DNA of 44,689 bases, from positions 191,761 through 236,449 of the forward strand of contig MU130200.1 in assembly GCA_015039465.1 (NCBI GenBank). Direction: 5' to 3'. The notes below the pieces were generated by a model that saw only the letters and a list, made by a program, of their open reading frames with translations, had not been told where the DNA came from and made no database searches. The stretch is from Phlegmacium glaucopus (Eukaryota; Basidiomycota; Agaricomycetes; Agaricales; Cortinariaceae). A program made the translations under genes and the position numbers. Positions 21,550 to 35,200 of the stretch are shown in pieces; position 1 is the first letter of the stretch, and each line of letters begins with the position of its first letter.

Positions 21550-24078
21550 TCACTCATTCCCGTTCTCCTCCCCTTCCCCTTCCTCCTTTTCTCTCTCTTC
21601 ATCGGGACAGTGCCTGTCACTATCGTCAAATAGTTCCCGCAACAACTTGAACACAATATGTGTCTTGGCCTCCTGGTTCGAGTTCCATAGGATATTTATT
21701 TCTTGCCGCAGCGACCGCAAGAATCGTCGACTGGCGGTCCTGAAATGCTCAGACTTTCCGTTGTCACTGATTGCTCCTAACGTAGCCATAATCAGTTGTT
21801 CTGAGTGGGGTGTCATCGATTTCTCCCCAAGCGACTTGAAGGTTGCGAAGAACACCTCGATCATGAATCCAACTCCCCCATGCTTGCTTATGTCTTCGAA
21901 CCGCCAGAGTTGATTTTTGTATGGACCTGGTAGTTTAAGTCTACTTGTCCTGCATGGTAGTTCAAGCCCACTTGTCCCGTCTGCTAGTTGGGTATTAAAA
22001 AGCCGATGCAACTCGGGATTGTTCAGCAATCTATCCAGACCCACTACATCGATTCGGGACGTCAAACGATCAAAGTTGGGTTGTCGTCTGGGATCGGCAC
22101 AAACCAGGAGGTGACCTATTAACAGGCGGGGCGGTATTAAATGCGGTATGAACCACTTCAAGGGATCCCAGTCAGGAGGTGTCGCCCCCAAATTGATTCC
22201 TTTGCACATTGCTGATAGATTCATCCTTGTTGGCCATTCGTAGAAAATTCCGTCCAAATGATCAACAGCTGTCAATCGGCAAAGGTAGGAATTAAGGTTG
22301 ATCATATCTGAGTCGATGAAGGGCACTCGCTGGTCCAAGGCAGACAAGGACTCCTCCATTTCATCAACGTAGTCCCTCCAATGTGGAGCCAATTTGTTCA
22401 GCCAATCTTCCGTCAACTGCTCCTCCGGTTTATCGTGCAGCTCTGAATAAAGTCGCCCAGCTGCTTTCCACGCCTTCAACAATTCATCATCCACTAGACA
22501 AGGTCTATCAGAGTGTCTCAGAACAAAAGCCCAACAGTCCGATTGTAAGATTTTTCTCATCCCAATCAACTTTAAGCACTTCCATTTTATGTCGAGCGAT
22601 GTATCCATCACTTGGTTGTCTGACAGCTGACGTAGGTTCATGGCTGAACCAAATGAAGTCTCAGCATCCTGCACCACTCGTTTAACCCGTCTCTTTCTCT
22701 CATCACCAAAAAAACGAAGAACAGAGTTCACGAGGTCGCCATCGATGTCAAGCTCCAATTCAGCCTTAAAGCCCAGAGTGAGAGATGCCACAGCATCGAT
22801 GCAAACACATGCACGCGTGAATCTAGTTTGCTGGTCAGAGAAGGTTGAAACAGTATGCAGGAGGCTCTCGATTCGAATCTTGAGGATTTGGACAGTATTC
22901 GAGGCTATTTCAGTGTTATAAGGTGTCGACGGCATGTTTCCAGGGTTTTCTCCAAAGATACTCTTCCAGATATCTCTTCCCCATGGGGTGACTACTGATC
23001 CTCCAATACCAGCAGCGAATGGCTCGAATTCGCTGTCTTCGGTGATTTTGCTGAGCACCCAGCGTATTGCATCCGTATCGCGTTTTATGCGATTATTAGA
23101 GCGACTCATAGCAAGTTGCAAACGGCCCTTAGCCATGTCAGGGCTCACAGGTACAATTTTGCCTTTTGTATTTCTATCACTGTGCTTGCGAGGGCGGATG
23201 ATTTGTGCGATTCTCCAGTAAACAGTAGACAATGGGGTATAAAAGGGAGTTTGGGGATAGAGTACAGGGAAAACTGAGCACCCCATGTAGCAAACAGTGC
23301 AGTAACAGATGATAATAGTCGTTGTGATAGCGACAGCGTGATTGATGGCAAAGAGATTTTCGGCGAGACCAAGAAAAAAGAGGAAGAAGGAAATATGGAT
23401 GAGTACAGGAATCCACTCGACTATCAGCGACATGTAATTGCTGGATACTCCATGGAATAGATATTGCCGCATTCTTGAGCGCTCCAAAGAACCGCTGAGC
23501 CCCTGAAAAACTTGTAGATAATTGCGGACCCACAGCTGTAGAAAGGTCGCCCCACCCGCAGCGGCGATGCTGAAACCTAAACCCATGTACCAAAAAATGT
23601 TGACCCGGAGGTCGGAAGGCTTCAATTTAAACGGTTCCAATGGCTGGAGTGGTGATATGATAGTCTGAGAGCCATTGGGTCCGAGTTGTTGTGAGATCTG
23701 GGCGAGGAGAACCACAGCTTGGCTCAGCAATGCATTTGTCTGCTCTGTAGGATCTGCCTTGAGATTCTTGGATGCATTAACAAGGAAGGCGGTTAAAACG
23801 CCAGAAAAGAGACCAGCCTGGTAGAGCAAATGAGCTCTAAAAAGACATCTGGATTGGTGGAACGTATACGCACGAAAATGATGATGCTATTCATGTCGTC
23901 CTTCCAAGTCTCCATGAGGGCCCTGTCGTGACTTTCTGCCTCCTTGTTGTATACCGACCATAATTTGTCTGCACAACTGTCGAAATCCTGTTGGTTATCT
24001 TGCAACGAAAATGAAAATTAGTAGATGTCGAATTAGGTTAGGTTTAACCACACCGTGCTGTTTGATATCGGTAGACAT
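21550..24078 (-). CDS. DUF6535 membrane protein
   Basis: Member of a basidiomycete-specific, often multicopy family of unknown function. Three exons (24054-24078, 23874-23998, 21550-23817) sum to 2,418 bases, giving 805 residues. The start MSTDIKQHD is at ATG 24078. The N-terminal signature is ADKLWSVYNKEAESHDRAL, then METWKDDMNSIIIF spliced to AGLFSGVLTAFLV (first membrane helix). QISQQLGPNG follows, then a helix around IFWYMGLGFSIAAAGGATF, LQLWVRNYLQVFQG, and two more helices around IPVLIHISFFLFFLGLAE and AVAITTTIIICYCTVCY. The remaining 550 or so residues are soluble and helical-looking, and end in a Glu-rich tail. Topology suggests a membrane-anchored protein with a large cytosolic domain. 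A decayed paralogue lies downstream on the other strand. Confidence 0.88.
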
Positions 24079-24910
24079 CCCACTAGCGTAGGATGATTGA
24101 ACTAAAGATGTGGTTTGAGAGTCCAGCGCGATCCTCTTTCGGAACCACATGCAAACCGCATGCCAGCCTTGCACATTAAAAGTTACGTATGACACCAGCT
24201 CGATATCACTGGCATGTTCTGCCTCTGCCTCATTGCGCAACAATCAATGTTGTCGGAATTTGGCGAGCTTTGTCCTCAGGTCTAAATTCTCCTCCCCCAT
24301 GTGGTTCCGCTCTGATATTACGAGGCTCAATCTCATTCTAGAGGGCTTTGGATAGGGTGCTTGACGAAACCGAATGGCAGAGGCGTGTTTGATGCTCTTG
24401 AATCAAGAATCCCGAGACAAGTGTATTTGTTTTATGGACATGAACTTTCATTCTTACTACAAAAAATATAGATAAATATTGTGACGAAAGCGTAACGGCA
24501 GTGACTAAAAGTTAGAGATAAGAATCAAGATTCACTGAAAACACAAATCGGTGCTCGTATATATACCAGAAATTGGTAGCTCAAGAGATCGCAGGAAATG
24601 GAGAGATAACTCAGATAAGAGATTTTTAATCGCAAGATAAGATAATGGATAAAAGATAAAAGACGACAAACTAAATCGTTACTTTTATCATATGAACAGT
24701 TATAAGAGGCGTTCTGTTCCAATGTTTCGAGGCTAGGTCGCAGAAAGTGCACCCTTGATAATAGCTTAGAATGTTACCATGTTTACGGGAATAAGCTGTG
24801 GATAAAATTTGGCAGGAAATGCAAATAAGTTTTTGTACAAATCTCGAACTTTAGTAAAAAAAAATTCAACCTCGTCCATACCCGTGAAACTTCCAGCTCG
24901 CTCAAAAACG
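24079..24910. other. AT-rich intergenic region
   Basis: This lies between the DUF6535 start and the monooxygenase stop. It is AT-rich, especially 24440-24700, with no family-like frame. The first part presumably holds the DUF6535 promoter. Nothing else recognised. Confidence 0.5.
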
Positions 24911-27347
24911 TCAAACCAACATACCCTCAAAGTACCTCTCGACGCTCATCCACTGCTCAACACCCACACCAGGTACCTTCAAACCAACATGTCCATCCGG
25001 CCTCGCAACAACCACTGCACCCACTTTCACATCCACACCCCACTTGGCATGCAACGGGTGCTCAAACACCAACCCCTTCTCCGGTGCCGTCTGTCTATAA
25101 GGTGACACAACAGGCACATCGTCGCAGTATACATGCGCAGGTTGGAGGACACGCGAGTTCTTGGAAGCTGCTGGTGCCGAAGCGAGGGGGTATAGCAGAG
25201 GCATCAGCGTGTCTTGGATCGTGAGACTCGAAATGGGGTTGGTGACAGCCACCGAGATGCGGAAGAGAGAGTGAGGGCGGGCGAGGTGCTCGGCGGTGAT
25301 CTGTGGGATGTCGTCGTAGTCGTACGAATAAAGGACACGGCCCTCCGGGAAGTTGGCTCCTTCCTCGGCCTCTGCGGCTTTGTCCTTGAGACACGAGGGA
25401 ATGGAAGTCCGAGGAATCCTGAGCGCAGGCATCCTCTTCGCCTTTGGTTTGTCCTCAACGAGAATGTCCTTCCCATACCTCCCAAAGATCGACCCATCTT
25501 CCTTTGAGCGGACATACTCGTCGATGCTCTTGAGCTGATCCAGCCTATGAAGTTCCTCCAAGTCGCCTGTAAGTATGTAGATAGTGAAGCAACCATCAAA
25601 CTGCGGGAGGATGGGTACAGGGACGGAGTCAGAGAGCCGGGTGACGACTGCTGGGCGGGTACGCGATCCAATTGCTACACCAGGCTGGCCGATGACCATT
25701 GAGTCTGGATTGCCGTCGGGAGTAACGACGAGCATATTGGGAGAATATACAATGCATGCGCCAGCTTGGTACTAAAAAAAAACGATATCAATGTGGAATC
25801 AAACATTGAAAGGGTGATGAACTCACGGCATAGTTCTTAGCCTGGAACACTTGCAGCTTCTTCAACCACGCAGCAGTCTCTTCCGACGCAAAGTTGTCTG
25901 TGTTTTGCTTCTCCAGATCCGCGTAGATAGTGACGAGCTGCCTATCCATGTCAATGAGCTCCTTAGCGACGGCGTGGCGTTCAGATGCATAAGTGCTTAG
26001 GATCTCGGGTTTGGCTACGCCTCGGAGGACGAGGCCGAGTTTCCAGGCGAGGTTTTGGCCTTCTAGGAGGGCAGTGTTGAGACCAAGGCCGGCTATAAGG
26101 GATTTTTATGTGAGCATTAGAGGAAAGAGGAGGATGAAAAAGACGAACCTCGCGGACTGTGTGTATGGCATGCATCGCCGACAAAGAATATTTTATCGTC
26201 GATACTGTACTGGTTGATGATCCTCTGACCAACTAAGATTAAAAATCAGCAGAGGGTCGTTTGCGAAACAAAGTTAACAACTTACCATCATAGATCGACC
26301 ACCAATTTACCTCGTCCCACTCGACAGTGAAAGGATGGAAAATCTCCTTGATTAGCCTGGTAGCCTCTGCTTCTGTCGTCTCCGCCTTCGACTTCTCCAC
26401 CTGGATGTCAAACCGGGCTGCCGGTTTACCGTTGATGGGCTCGCGAGGTATGACAAGAACGATTCCTTTAGTGGATCGCACAATGCTAAGATAATACAGT
26501 AAATGAAAGGGTTCATGATGCATCTCAGACAGAGACCTCACCACAATCGCTCCAAATCTGGATGATCACTCTTCAGGCCGACAGCATCCAGCACACACCA
26601 TGTTACAGGGAGAGAAGCACCCTCCAATTTGACACCGAAGTCCTTCGATGCCCAGCGGCGTACAGAAGAGCGTGCACCGTCGCATCCAATGACATACTTT
26701 GTCGACACCACCCTCTCCTCTCCGGTCTTCGTGTTGCAGATCTTAACAGTGCTCAACCCGTCCGACCCAGGGTTGGGCAGGACCATAGAGCTAAAGGCCC
26801 AATTCCACTGCACGCTAAAACCTCCATCGACGTGATTCTCCAAATCGTGAATGAGGACCTGTTCGATCAGACCCTGGCGGATGGCGAGGGAGTAGTCTTT
26901 GTCAAAGTCGAGAAACTCGGGGTAAAACCTGGCGAACGCGGTGCGCTGTTTTTTGTCTTGTGAGATTTCCCAGAAGGTCCGGCCATAGAGCTTCTTGCCC
27001 ATGTGTTCGAGCTGCTCGATAGGTGCACCGAGGCTTTGCATGAGTTCCATGCATCTACATGCGGGTGAAAGAGTTAAAAAAGTGGTCAAGGAGGAGGGTG
27101 ATCATCGAGCTCGTTCACCTGGATTGGAAGGCGTCGGAACGACCATATTCGTGTCCTCGATGGTCTGCACTGTCGATGACGAGAGATTTAACACCCGTGC
27201 GGGCGAGGATGGTGGCCGTCATCAGACCAGCAGGTCCTGAATTGTATAGGGCTCAGTATGAAAACATAAGATGGAAAAGAGAGCATCATTACCAGCGCCA
27301 ACAACGACCACCTCGTAAGATTCATTGCCTGAAATGGAGTCGCCCAT
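24911..27347 (-). CDS. FAD-dependent monooxygenase, phenol 2-monooxygenase-like
   Basis: Predicted NADPH- and FAD-dependent aromatic-ring hydroxylase (group A flavoprotein). The start MGDSISGNESYEVVVVGAG (ATG 27347) runs into PAGLMTATILARTGV across intron 1, forming the FAD-binding GxGxxG. EYGRSDAFQSR follows, then the long FAD/substrate domain with KYVIGCDGARSSVRRW (DG motif) and FFVGDACHTHSPR (GD motif), then AGLGLNTALLEGQNLAWKL. The C-terminal part (exon 24911-25735 or so) has VPILPQFDGCFTIYILTG and GVDVKVGAVVVARPDGHVG, matching the thioredoxin-like C-terminal domain of phenol hydroxylases. About 700 residues in 7 exons; all key motifs intact. It is divergent from the A-T-R gene at 27886 across a 538-base shared promoter region, which suggests co-regulation in a natural-product locus. 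Substrate unknown. Confidence 0.92.
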
Positions 27348-27885
27348 GTGTTGGCAGTAGAAGGAAAAAATTGACAAGTCAGATATTAGGGATCAGAGGT
27401 GAAGCTTTGAAGCTTTGAAGGCGGAGCCATTTTCTCCGTTCCATATTGAGGAGTAGTTAGGCTGTAGGGTTCAAAAGCAACACCACCGCGTCCTCCGAGT
27501 GGTGTAATTGACATGAGTTTGGTTTGGATTGGTTGTATTTAAAATTAAAGGTCAAATACCCTTTTATACTTGGTTTACCCTCATCGTTTGAGCCGGCTTC
27601 CTCGACCCCAAAACTCGAGTAATGTCCATGTCAGAGTTTATCGGCCAGTGGCAACTTATTTTGACCAACGACCGTCTCTTACCTGCCTACTTTTCTCTGG
27701 CTAAGTCCTAATCCTGGTAAATTTTGAGCCACCCGGAGTCCGTGCAGAGAATCGGAAAATCCAATTAATATCATCTGCAATGTGCCAAACCTCCTATTTC
27801 GTCAACCTTCTATCCTTTGAAACCTTGGGTAAAGAGTATATTCCCAGACCATCATTACCGTCAACCTATCTAGTAGTAGTACACC
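27348..27885. promoter_or_regulatory. Shared divergent promoter of the monooxygenase and A-T-R genes
   Basis: This 538-base region separates two divergent genes. A strong minus-strand TATA string (TATAAAAG, at 27561-27568) stands about 215 bases before the monooxygenase ATG. A weaker AGTATATTC lies near 27836-27844, about 45 bases before the A-T-R ATG. A CCAAT string occurs near 27760. The arrangement is typical of co-expressed fungal pathway genes, but co-expression is inferred. Confidence 0.5.
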
Positions 27886-30800
27886 ATGGTCTTCCGTCGA
27901 CCACACTTAAATCTTGGCTACCTCCCTGACGAGCCGGAAGGCATAAACGGACTTCCAGAGCTCATCGAGTTCAATGCGATCCATAACCCAGATGGCATAT
28001 TTTGTCTCCAATCACGCGCTGGAGAAGGCGCTGTACCTTGTCGGATCACATTTAGCCAATTGCAGGCTGCGGTAGAGCGATGCTGCGCTTGGTTGATTGC
28101 TTCAGGAAGCACAAATGGTCGTCAGCAAGGAGAGAAATACCCCCCGCCTGTCGGTGTCTTGCTTGGAAGTGATATCACTATCTATATCTACATCGCCGCT
28201 CTCTTGCGTCTTGGGACACCAGTAAGTATCTCAATTAATCGCCAAAATCAAGCTCTGATAATCTGTACTTGTAGGTACTATGTTTATCTGCACGTCTAAT
28301 CCCTGTTGCCATCGCCCATCTTCTCAAAACCACCTCCGCATCCACTATCTTGGTCAACACCCAAGTATCCCGACTGTCCAAAGAGACCAGCGACTTCATA
28401 GCATCCCAATCCGACTTTGACGTGGCCAAGCGACCTTCATTCATAGATGCATTGAGTTACGAAGACTTTCTGAACCACGAACTCCCGGTTCATGCAGGTT
28501 TGCAAGTCCCTCCTGCGTATGTTCACAACGAGCGACAAGAACTCGGTGGGGTCATCATGCACTCCTCTGGAACAACTGGACTTCCGAAGCCCATCTACCA
28601 TGCACCATCTTACCTTCTCCTGTATGCCGCCTGTCATCGTATGCCGGAGCAAAACGAACCATTTGCGTACAATGTGTCGACTCTGCCGTTATACCACGTC
28701 AGTTTCAGCGATAAATATATTCTATTTTCGCTCATGTTCTTGTTAACAGGGCTTTGGTCTCCTTGCTCCATCTTTAGCACTATCCATCGGTATGCCATGC
28801 AACTTACCTCCAGCCTCCATAATCCCAACCGCACGATCAACTCTCGCCGCGCTAAATTCCACCAAAGCGCGATACATGATGTCGGTCCCTTCAATTTTAG
28901 AAGACATGTTAATCATGAAGGAACTTGACGCGCTCCCAGTTCTTAAGACACTAGATTTCATCGCTATAGGCGGTGCACCCATGAAAGAACACATTGGTTC
29001 CGAGCTGGTTGCGAATGGGGTGAAGCTCCTAAATCACTGGGGCAAGTTTATTCCATACAAAGTTATTTCGCCCTTATTAACTTGTGTCCTCAGGGGCGAC
29101 TGAGATAGGGGCAATCGCACTCATCCAACCGATCCCAGCAGACTACGACTGGCACTATCTCCTCCCTCGCTCTGACATCAACCTCGAATTCGAGCTTGTG
29201 GATGCTCCAACAAACTCTTACCGGCTCATCGGGCACCCACACGGGTGGAGCGGACCATTCTACGTCCAAGACTCTTTAGAGAAGCGTCCAGGCGTGCAGA
29301 CGACGCAGATTCGCATCCTCGGACGGACAGATGACTTGATCGTCCTGGCGACGGGAGAGAAAGTCTTGCCTACCACTCTGGAGAAGACGACGGCGGAGCA
29401 TCCGGCCGTCAAGGACGTTCTAGCTTTCGGCGAGGGTCGGGCGTCATTGGGGCTCTTGATCGAGATCTCAGCGGCTTTTGCTGACGAATACTCCTCGCCT
29501 GAGGGCCAGGCCAAGTTCATGGAGACTTTCAAGCCCTACGTCGAGCGGGGAAACGATATCACTGACTCACACGGCAAGATCTCGATGAACATGATCGTCC
29601 TCACCTACTCCTCCATCAAACCGCTCTTGCGTACTGACAAGGGTAGTCTGGCCCGTAAAGCCAACTATGCAGCCTTTGAAGAAGAGATCAAGGAGTCCTA
29701 TGATAAGGCAGAGTCCGCGTTTGCTAGCAGTGTCGACCCCCTGCCTTTGCTCAAGGATGGAGGTGATGACGAGGAGCTGAGAAAGGCGATTAGAGATTTG
29801 ATTTTGTCTTGTACACATGGGAAGGCTGATTTTATTTCGATGCCTGGAGGTGACAGTGTTGATTTCTTTGAAGTCGGGATGGACAGTCTACAAGCTACAC
29901 GCCTTCGTATGGCCTTACAGAACGCCCTCAAAGCCACTGCCCCAAGTTTACCCACCACTCCAGCCGACCTTCCTCTCGATTTTGTTTTCCAGAACTCGTC
30001 AGTGGACAAATTGATGCGTGCCATCGGACAAATTATTCTTGGCAAGCCCAACGGCGAGCCCGTCGACATAGAAACCAAACGGATCAACGACATGCTCAAG
30101 ATGGTCGAGCACTACGTCTCCGAAATCAAAGCCTACTCCAACCTCATCCCAACCACCCTTTCGCGTCCAGTCGGCTCTACCACACGTCGTGGTGCACACA
30201 CCAAAGTGGTTTTGTTAACAGGATCTACGGGAAGCCTTGGGTGCATGCTCCTTGCGCGGTTGATGGCGGATTCTAGTGTGAGCAGAGTGATTTGTTTGAA
30301 TCGACCTCGGGATGGTGCATTTGAGTATCAGGTGAAGGCCTTACAGAAAAGGGGTGTAGTTATTGGGAAGGAGGAAGAATGGCAGAAGATTGTGTTCCTT
30401 GGGTCGAATACGAGCCAGGTCAATCTTGGTTTGGATGCTGCTCAATATGAAGATGTGAGTTTCTTCTTTTTCTTTTTCTTTTTCTTGGCTTAGATGACGT
30501 GTTGTTTAATTGATAAATTCTCATTGTCATCTAGTTACTCTCTGTTACTCACATCATCCACAACGCTTGGCCCGTCGACTTCAATCGCAGCCTGTCTTCC
30601 TTGGAAGGTCAAATCAAAACGGTCTGCAACCTCGTTCAGCTTTGCCTGCGCAGCACCGTCCACGGTCCCGACAGCACTAGCCCGGACTTGACAGAACCAA
30701 AGAGGCTCCTATTCGCATCTTCCATTGCGGTCGTAGGTAGATACCCCATCGTCAATCCAGGATCAGTAGACGTACCAGAAATCGCTCTGGACCCGAAATG

Positions 30801-31527
30801 TACGGATGACTTTGGGTATCCTGAGGCGAAATGGGTCTGCGAGGAGATTTTGCTGCAAGCCAATGAGCTTTACGGTGCGAAGAGTGAAGATTCGACAACG
30901 CCGTTACTTCGTACTTCCACTGTTCGTATAGGCCAGATGACAGGCCCGGAAGGGTCGGGAGCTTGGAATGAGACGGAGCATTTCCCGATTATAGTTCGCA
31001 CATCGCAGATGATCAAGGCGCTTCCATATGTTGAAGGGGTTAGTTATATCTCTTAACCTTTTCCGACATCGAGCCTTTCTAACCAATATTTTCAACTTTC
31101 TGTATAGTCGTTATCTTGGATGCCAGTTAATCGCGCAGCAGAAGTGATCAATGAACTCCTTTTCTCTTCCAACTTCCAACCCATGTACCATATGGAGAAT
31201 CCAGCTCGCCAGTCATGGCAAGGTATTCTCGAGAACCTCAAGTCAGTCCTCAGGTGCTCAAACGAGCTACTACTCCCCATCATTCCGTTCGCATCGTGGC
31301 TTGAGCGGGTGAAAACATTCGGCGGGAATGATCAGGAACAGAACCGGGCGCTTAAAGTCATGCAGTTCCTGGAGCACGATTTCATTCGTATGGCCTCGGG
31401 TGCGGTTATTCTCAGGACGACGAATGCCAAATTAGATTCGCCGACGATGGTGAAAAGTACGGCTCTAGATAGGAAGCACTTGGAAGAGTATTGTGATTAT
31501 TGGAGGGGACAGGGATTTTTGGCGTAG
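27886..31527 (+). CDS. NRPS-like adenylate-forming reductase (A-T-R), copy 1
   Basis: Predicted carboxylic-acid reductase: adenylates an acid, loads it on a phosphopantetheine arm, then releases it with NADPH as aldehyde or alcohol. Six exons sum to 3,336 bases, 1,111 residues. Adenylation motifs: MHSSGTTGLPKPI (A3), NHWGATEIG (A5), ILGRTDDLIVLATGEK (A7-A8) and LLRTDKGSLARKANY (A10). The carrier domain has DFFEVGMDSLQATRL with the Ser for the phosphopantetheine arm. The reductase domain has VVLLTGSTGSLGCML (NADP-binding), HIIHNAWPVDFN and the YPEAK Tyr-Lys pair. The end is YCDYWRGQGFLA. No condensation domain, so it is not a full NRPS. The third intron (29042-29093) uses a GC donor. It is divergent from the monooxygenase and convergent with copy 2. 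Substrate could be aromatic or aliphatic; I cannot tell. The alternative of alpha-aminoadipate reductase (Lys2) is less likely given the size and two-copy context. Confidence 0.93.
29042..29093 (+). other. GC-AG intron in the A-T-R gene
   Basis: Exon 3 must end at 29041 (TGG G) and resume at 29094 (GG GCG ACT GAG) to encode the W-G-A-T-E of adenylation motif A5. The donor is therefore GCAAGT, the usual form of GC-AG introns. The nearby GT donor would bring in an immediate TGA. With this junction all six exons sum to a whole number of codons. Confidence 0.88.
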
Positions 31528-32288
31528 AACTAAGTGCTGATCGTGGTTACTTTTACTTATATTTGGTATGTGTACATAGAAGAATAGAATCTGTGAGTGA
31601 CATGACAAGGCAACTTGTTGCGCTGAAATGATTCAAATTCCCTCCGATCTACCTTCATACCTACAAGCTTCGGGCTTCGGGCTTCTGCCAACACTCTACT
31701 GCTGAAGCTCTCGGATTATGTCTTCTCTTGAGCATAACTTCGTTTATGGCGTTGGTGTCGGTATTGTTCCCCAAGTCAAAGCCCTTTGGAGATATAAGTG
31801 CAAAAGGGAATATTATAATGAATTGCTGCTGGGATATACTGACACCGTCGTAATCATCGTCACCTTCCTGAGTTTTAGATTCAGAAGTCACCTGTTCAAT
31901 CCTTCGTCAAGGATGATTGGAGCGAGTGACACGGTGAATATCGACCAAATTGCCGTTGAAGGTTAGGAGAGAAGATTGGTGAGATCATATGTAAGGTGCA
32001 GTATTTTTTCAAATGAATGAAGGAGGGGAGAGACTGGTAGAGGCGAGTCTGGCATTTACTGTATCTGTTCGCCAGGAGAAATGTCTTTGTTGCCAAAGTT
32101 GGGTATTACATTGGATCCCCATATCTTTGACGATTTTTATACACAACCATAGGACGCAAATTAAACTCGACGAAAATGTATTACAAACAGCAAAAGTCGA
32201 CGTGGATATATCTAGCAGACAAATTTCAGAGTATACACGTGTATATATATTTCAGAACGAAAAAATCGACACCATCTAAGCAGGCTCA
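31528..32288. other. Region between convergent A-T-R genes
   Basis: This 761-base region carries the 3' ends of both reductase genes. It is AT-rich, with a short GCTTCGG repeat (three copies) near 31668-31685. Open frames are not family-like. Nothing else recognised. Confidence 0.5.
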
Positions 32289-35200
32289 TCACTGCAAGTA
32301 CCCAACACCCCTCCAATAATCCACAAACAAACGGATCGCACTCTCATCGACCGGCTTGACATGTGTCAAGGAAGGAGACACCGTCTTGGTTTTATCAATT
32401 GCCAGCCTGCACCGGATCCCTTTACCAGTCATATTATTCTCAAAGAACGTGATGAGCTTGATGGCAGGGTTATCCTCCGCCGACTGAGTAGACGTCTTGA
32501 GCTTCTCGATCCACTCCTTCATCGACACGACCTCAAGCTCCTTGTTGATTCTCGTCACCAACATGTCCTTCACAGCTGGCATCAACTCCTTCCAAGGCGT
32601 CGGCTGAGGGCTCGATACGTGGAAAGTACCCTTGCCTTGCTCCTTATCCAACACCACATCCACGATCGTATGCGCAACATCGTCCACCGAAACCCACGCC
32701 ACGACCGGAAGCCAATCATGCGGGATCGCACCGAGTTTTTGACACCCTTTGAAAAGGACAGGTACGTGGTCTGTCACGTTCCAGATACCATGCTTGGTGT
32801 CTCCCGAGATCTGGCCAATGCGGAATGAGAGCGTCTGCAGACCGGTCTTTTCGGCCGCGATAGCCAGAATGCGCTCTCCGACAAACTTGCTGCGCGCGTA
32901 TCCCTGCGTGAGACAGATGCCAGGATCATTGATGGGTTGTTCTGGGACAGGTCCGGACGTGTACGCGCCGGCGGAGGCAATGGAGGACGTGAACGCAACA
33001 CGTGGAGGTGTAGGTCTAGGAGACGTCAAGGCAAAGTCTATAATATTCCTCAAGCCTGCAATATGCACATTCTCAAAGGTGTTCAGCTGCCAATTGAAGT
33101 TGAGCGCCCAAGCATTATGGATGACGAGCGTAGCTGAGTTGTGAACGCCCTTGAAAATATCCTCTGCCAGTCCGAAAAATGGAGCATTGATTTCTACGTC
33201 CAAGAAAACGACGTGACCGTTGGCAGCCAACCTTGAAAGGAGTGCAGAATCCAGCTTGCGCTCATCAAAAGAGGCTTGTTGGCGGGCCAATGTCGGAGTT
33301 GATCCATGCCTGTTGAAACAGAATACCTTCTGGACGCGCTTCTCGTGAATGAGAGTGTCGAGGATGAAGGAGCCCAAAGATCCAGTTGAACCCGTAAGAA
33401 TCACAACTTCACCCACTTCATCATTTACAACCGCTCCGGGAGTGTGTGTAGGGAATGACGCGGTATACTTCTGAACCATCTCATCGATCATACTTGCGTG
33501 GGCCGACTCGTCATCCTCCGCAACAACACGACCAGTCTTGACGAGATTGGCGGCAGCGTCCGCCATGGCGCGTGGCGTTGTGAAGAGGAAGACAAAGTTT
33601 TGAGGCACCTCAGAAACCAGACTGACCGTCCTTTCATCACCACGTAGAGAGGAAAGTAGTGAATTACGAATGAAGATGGCTTTTAGTGAGTCCATGCCCA
33701 GGGCAAAGACATCATCGTCGACACCAACTGGCTTGTTCAAGGCCTCATTCACTATGCCCTGGAAGAACGGTGCAAGATTCTCCGCATCCAACGTCGTCGG
33801 CAATTTCCTATTGGACGTAAAGGACTCGACAGTGAGGTAGAGCTCGTCGATCTCGGCGCTGTACAGCTGAATGGCAGGTTTCCTACGTACGCTGCCCTTA
33901 TCCGTACGAGGAAGAGATTTGTTAGGAGACGTCACCAAGATCATCTCCTTCCAAATCTGCGAATGGGATGGACTGGACGCGTTGGCTTTCTGGACTGCAG
34001 GCCAGATCTCATTACGGAACGCGACGAGCAGAGGTTCATCTGAAGGATCAAAGACATAACTCGCAGCAGGCTCTACAAGGATCCCATTCTGCGTTCGACC
34101 TGTACCAAATACAACGGCGGCGGTGACCCGAGGATGAGCCTCAATAGGGACCTCTATCGGCCGGGAGAGCGTCTTCTCCCCGTTGGCAAGAACGATGACG
34201 TCGTCTGCACGTCCGCAATGCTTGAAGAGACGCGGGTGGCTGTGATGCTTCTGATACAAGTCAGAGGTCGAGTACCCCTCGACGCCTTCGATGTTGACAT
34301 TGATAGTCCCGGGTTTCCAGCCGTCCTTAGCGAGGACGATCAACTCGAAAGGACCTTCACCTGGCTCCGATCCACGGGGTTCGAGGACGATGTCCAAGTC
34401 TGGTCTGAGTTGATGGTATTGCCAATCCTCAGGCGCACGGCCTTCGGGTTCAAGAACGTTCATTTGGCCTATTTCGGTTGAACCGAGCATGGATAGGAAA
34501 TGAATCTTTTCTTTAACGAGGAAATCTCCAAGCTGCGGAGGGACAGGAGCGCCTACGAAGAACCAGAAGCGACGACCACGCATGACGTCCATGCCTCCCT
34601 CGATCATGGCTACTTCTTCTATCACGGAAGGTGCACCGATGACTACGTCGGGTGCATATTGACCTTTGCAGAAATCCACGAGATAGGAGGCGGTGACTGG
34701 TTTCGTTGAGTCTGGGAAAACGACCCTCCATCCAAGCCAAATGAGTGACGCACGCGTCAGCGCGGCGCCAGATCCATGGAATAAAGGAAGAGTGGCCAAA
34801 ACCGAGGATCCATTATATTTGGCTACAAACTCTGGGGGGTAAAAGCCCTGATGGAAGATAAAGAGGCTATTCCAAGCGACGGGTTTGGGAAGGCCAGTGG
34901 AGCCACTGGTGTGCAAGAAAATAGCAGGCTTGTCGCATTCCTCTTCCCATTGGAGATTGAAAGGGAACGGTTCAGAGGCGGGGATACCTGGTGTAGGAAG
35001 TGGGGCGATGTCATAGACAGGTAGAGACCCAAGTTCGGCCGCGGAGGCTTCTGCCTCGGCCTTGTTGAAGGAGTCGGTGATGAGAGCGGCGCTGTTGGTC
35101 GACTTGAGCAGATGTACGATGGCTTCTCGACTATTACGCGGTGAAATCAAAAGTGGCGCTATGCCACACTTGTGAAGAGCGTAGATGGAGACCATGTACG

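Noticed and set aside
27886..31527. Full non-ribosomal peptide synthetase
   Set aside because: Only adenylation, carrier and reductase domains are present; no condensation domain exists in either A-T-R gene.
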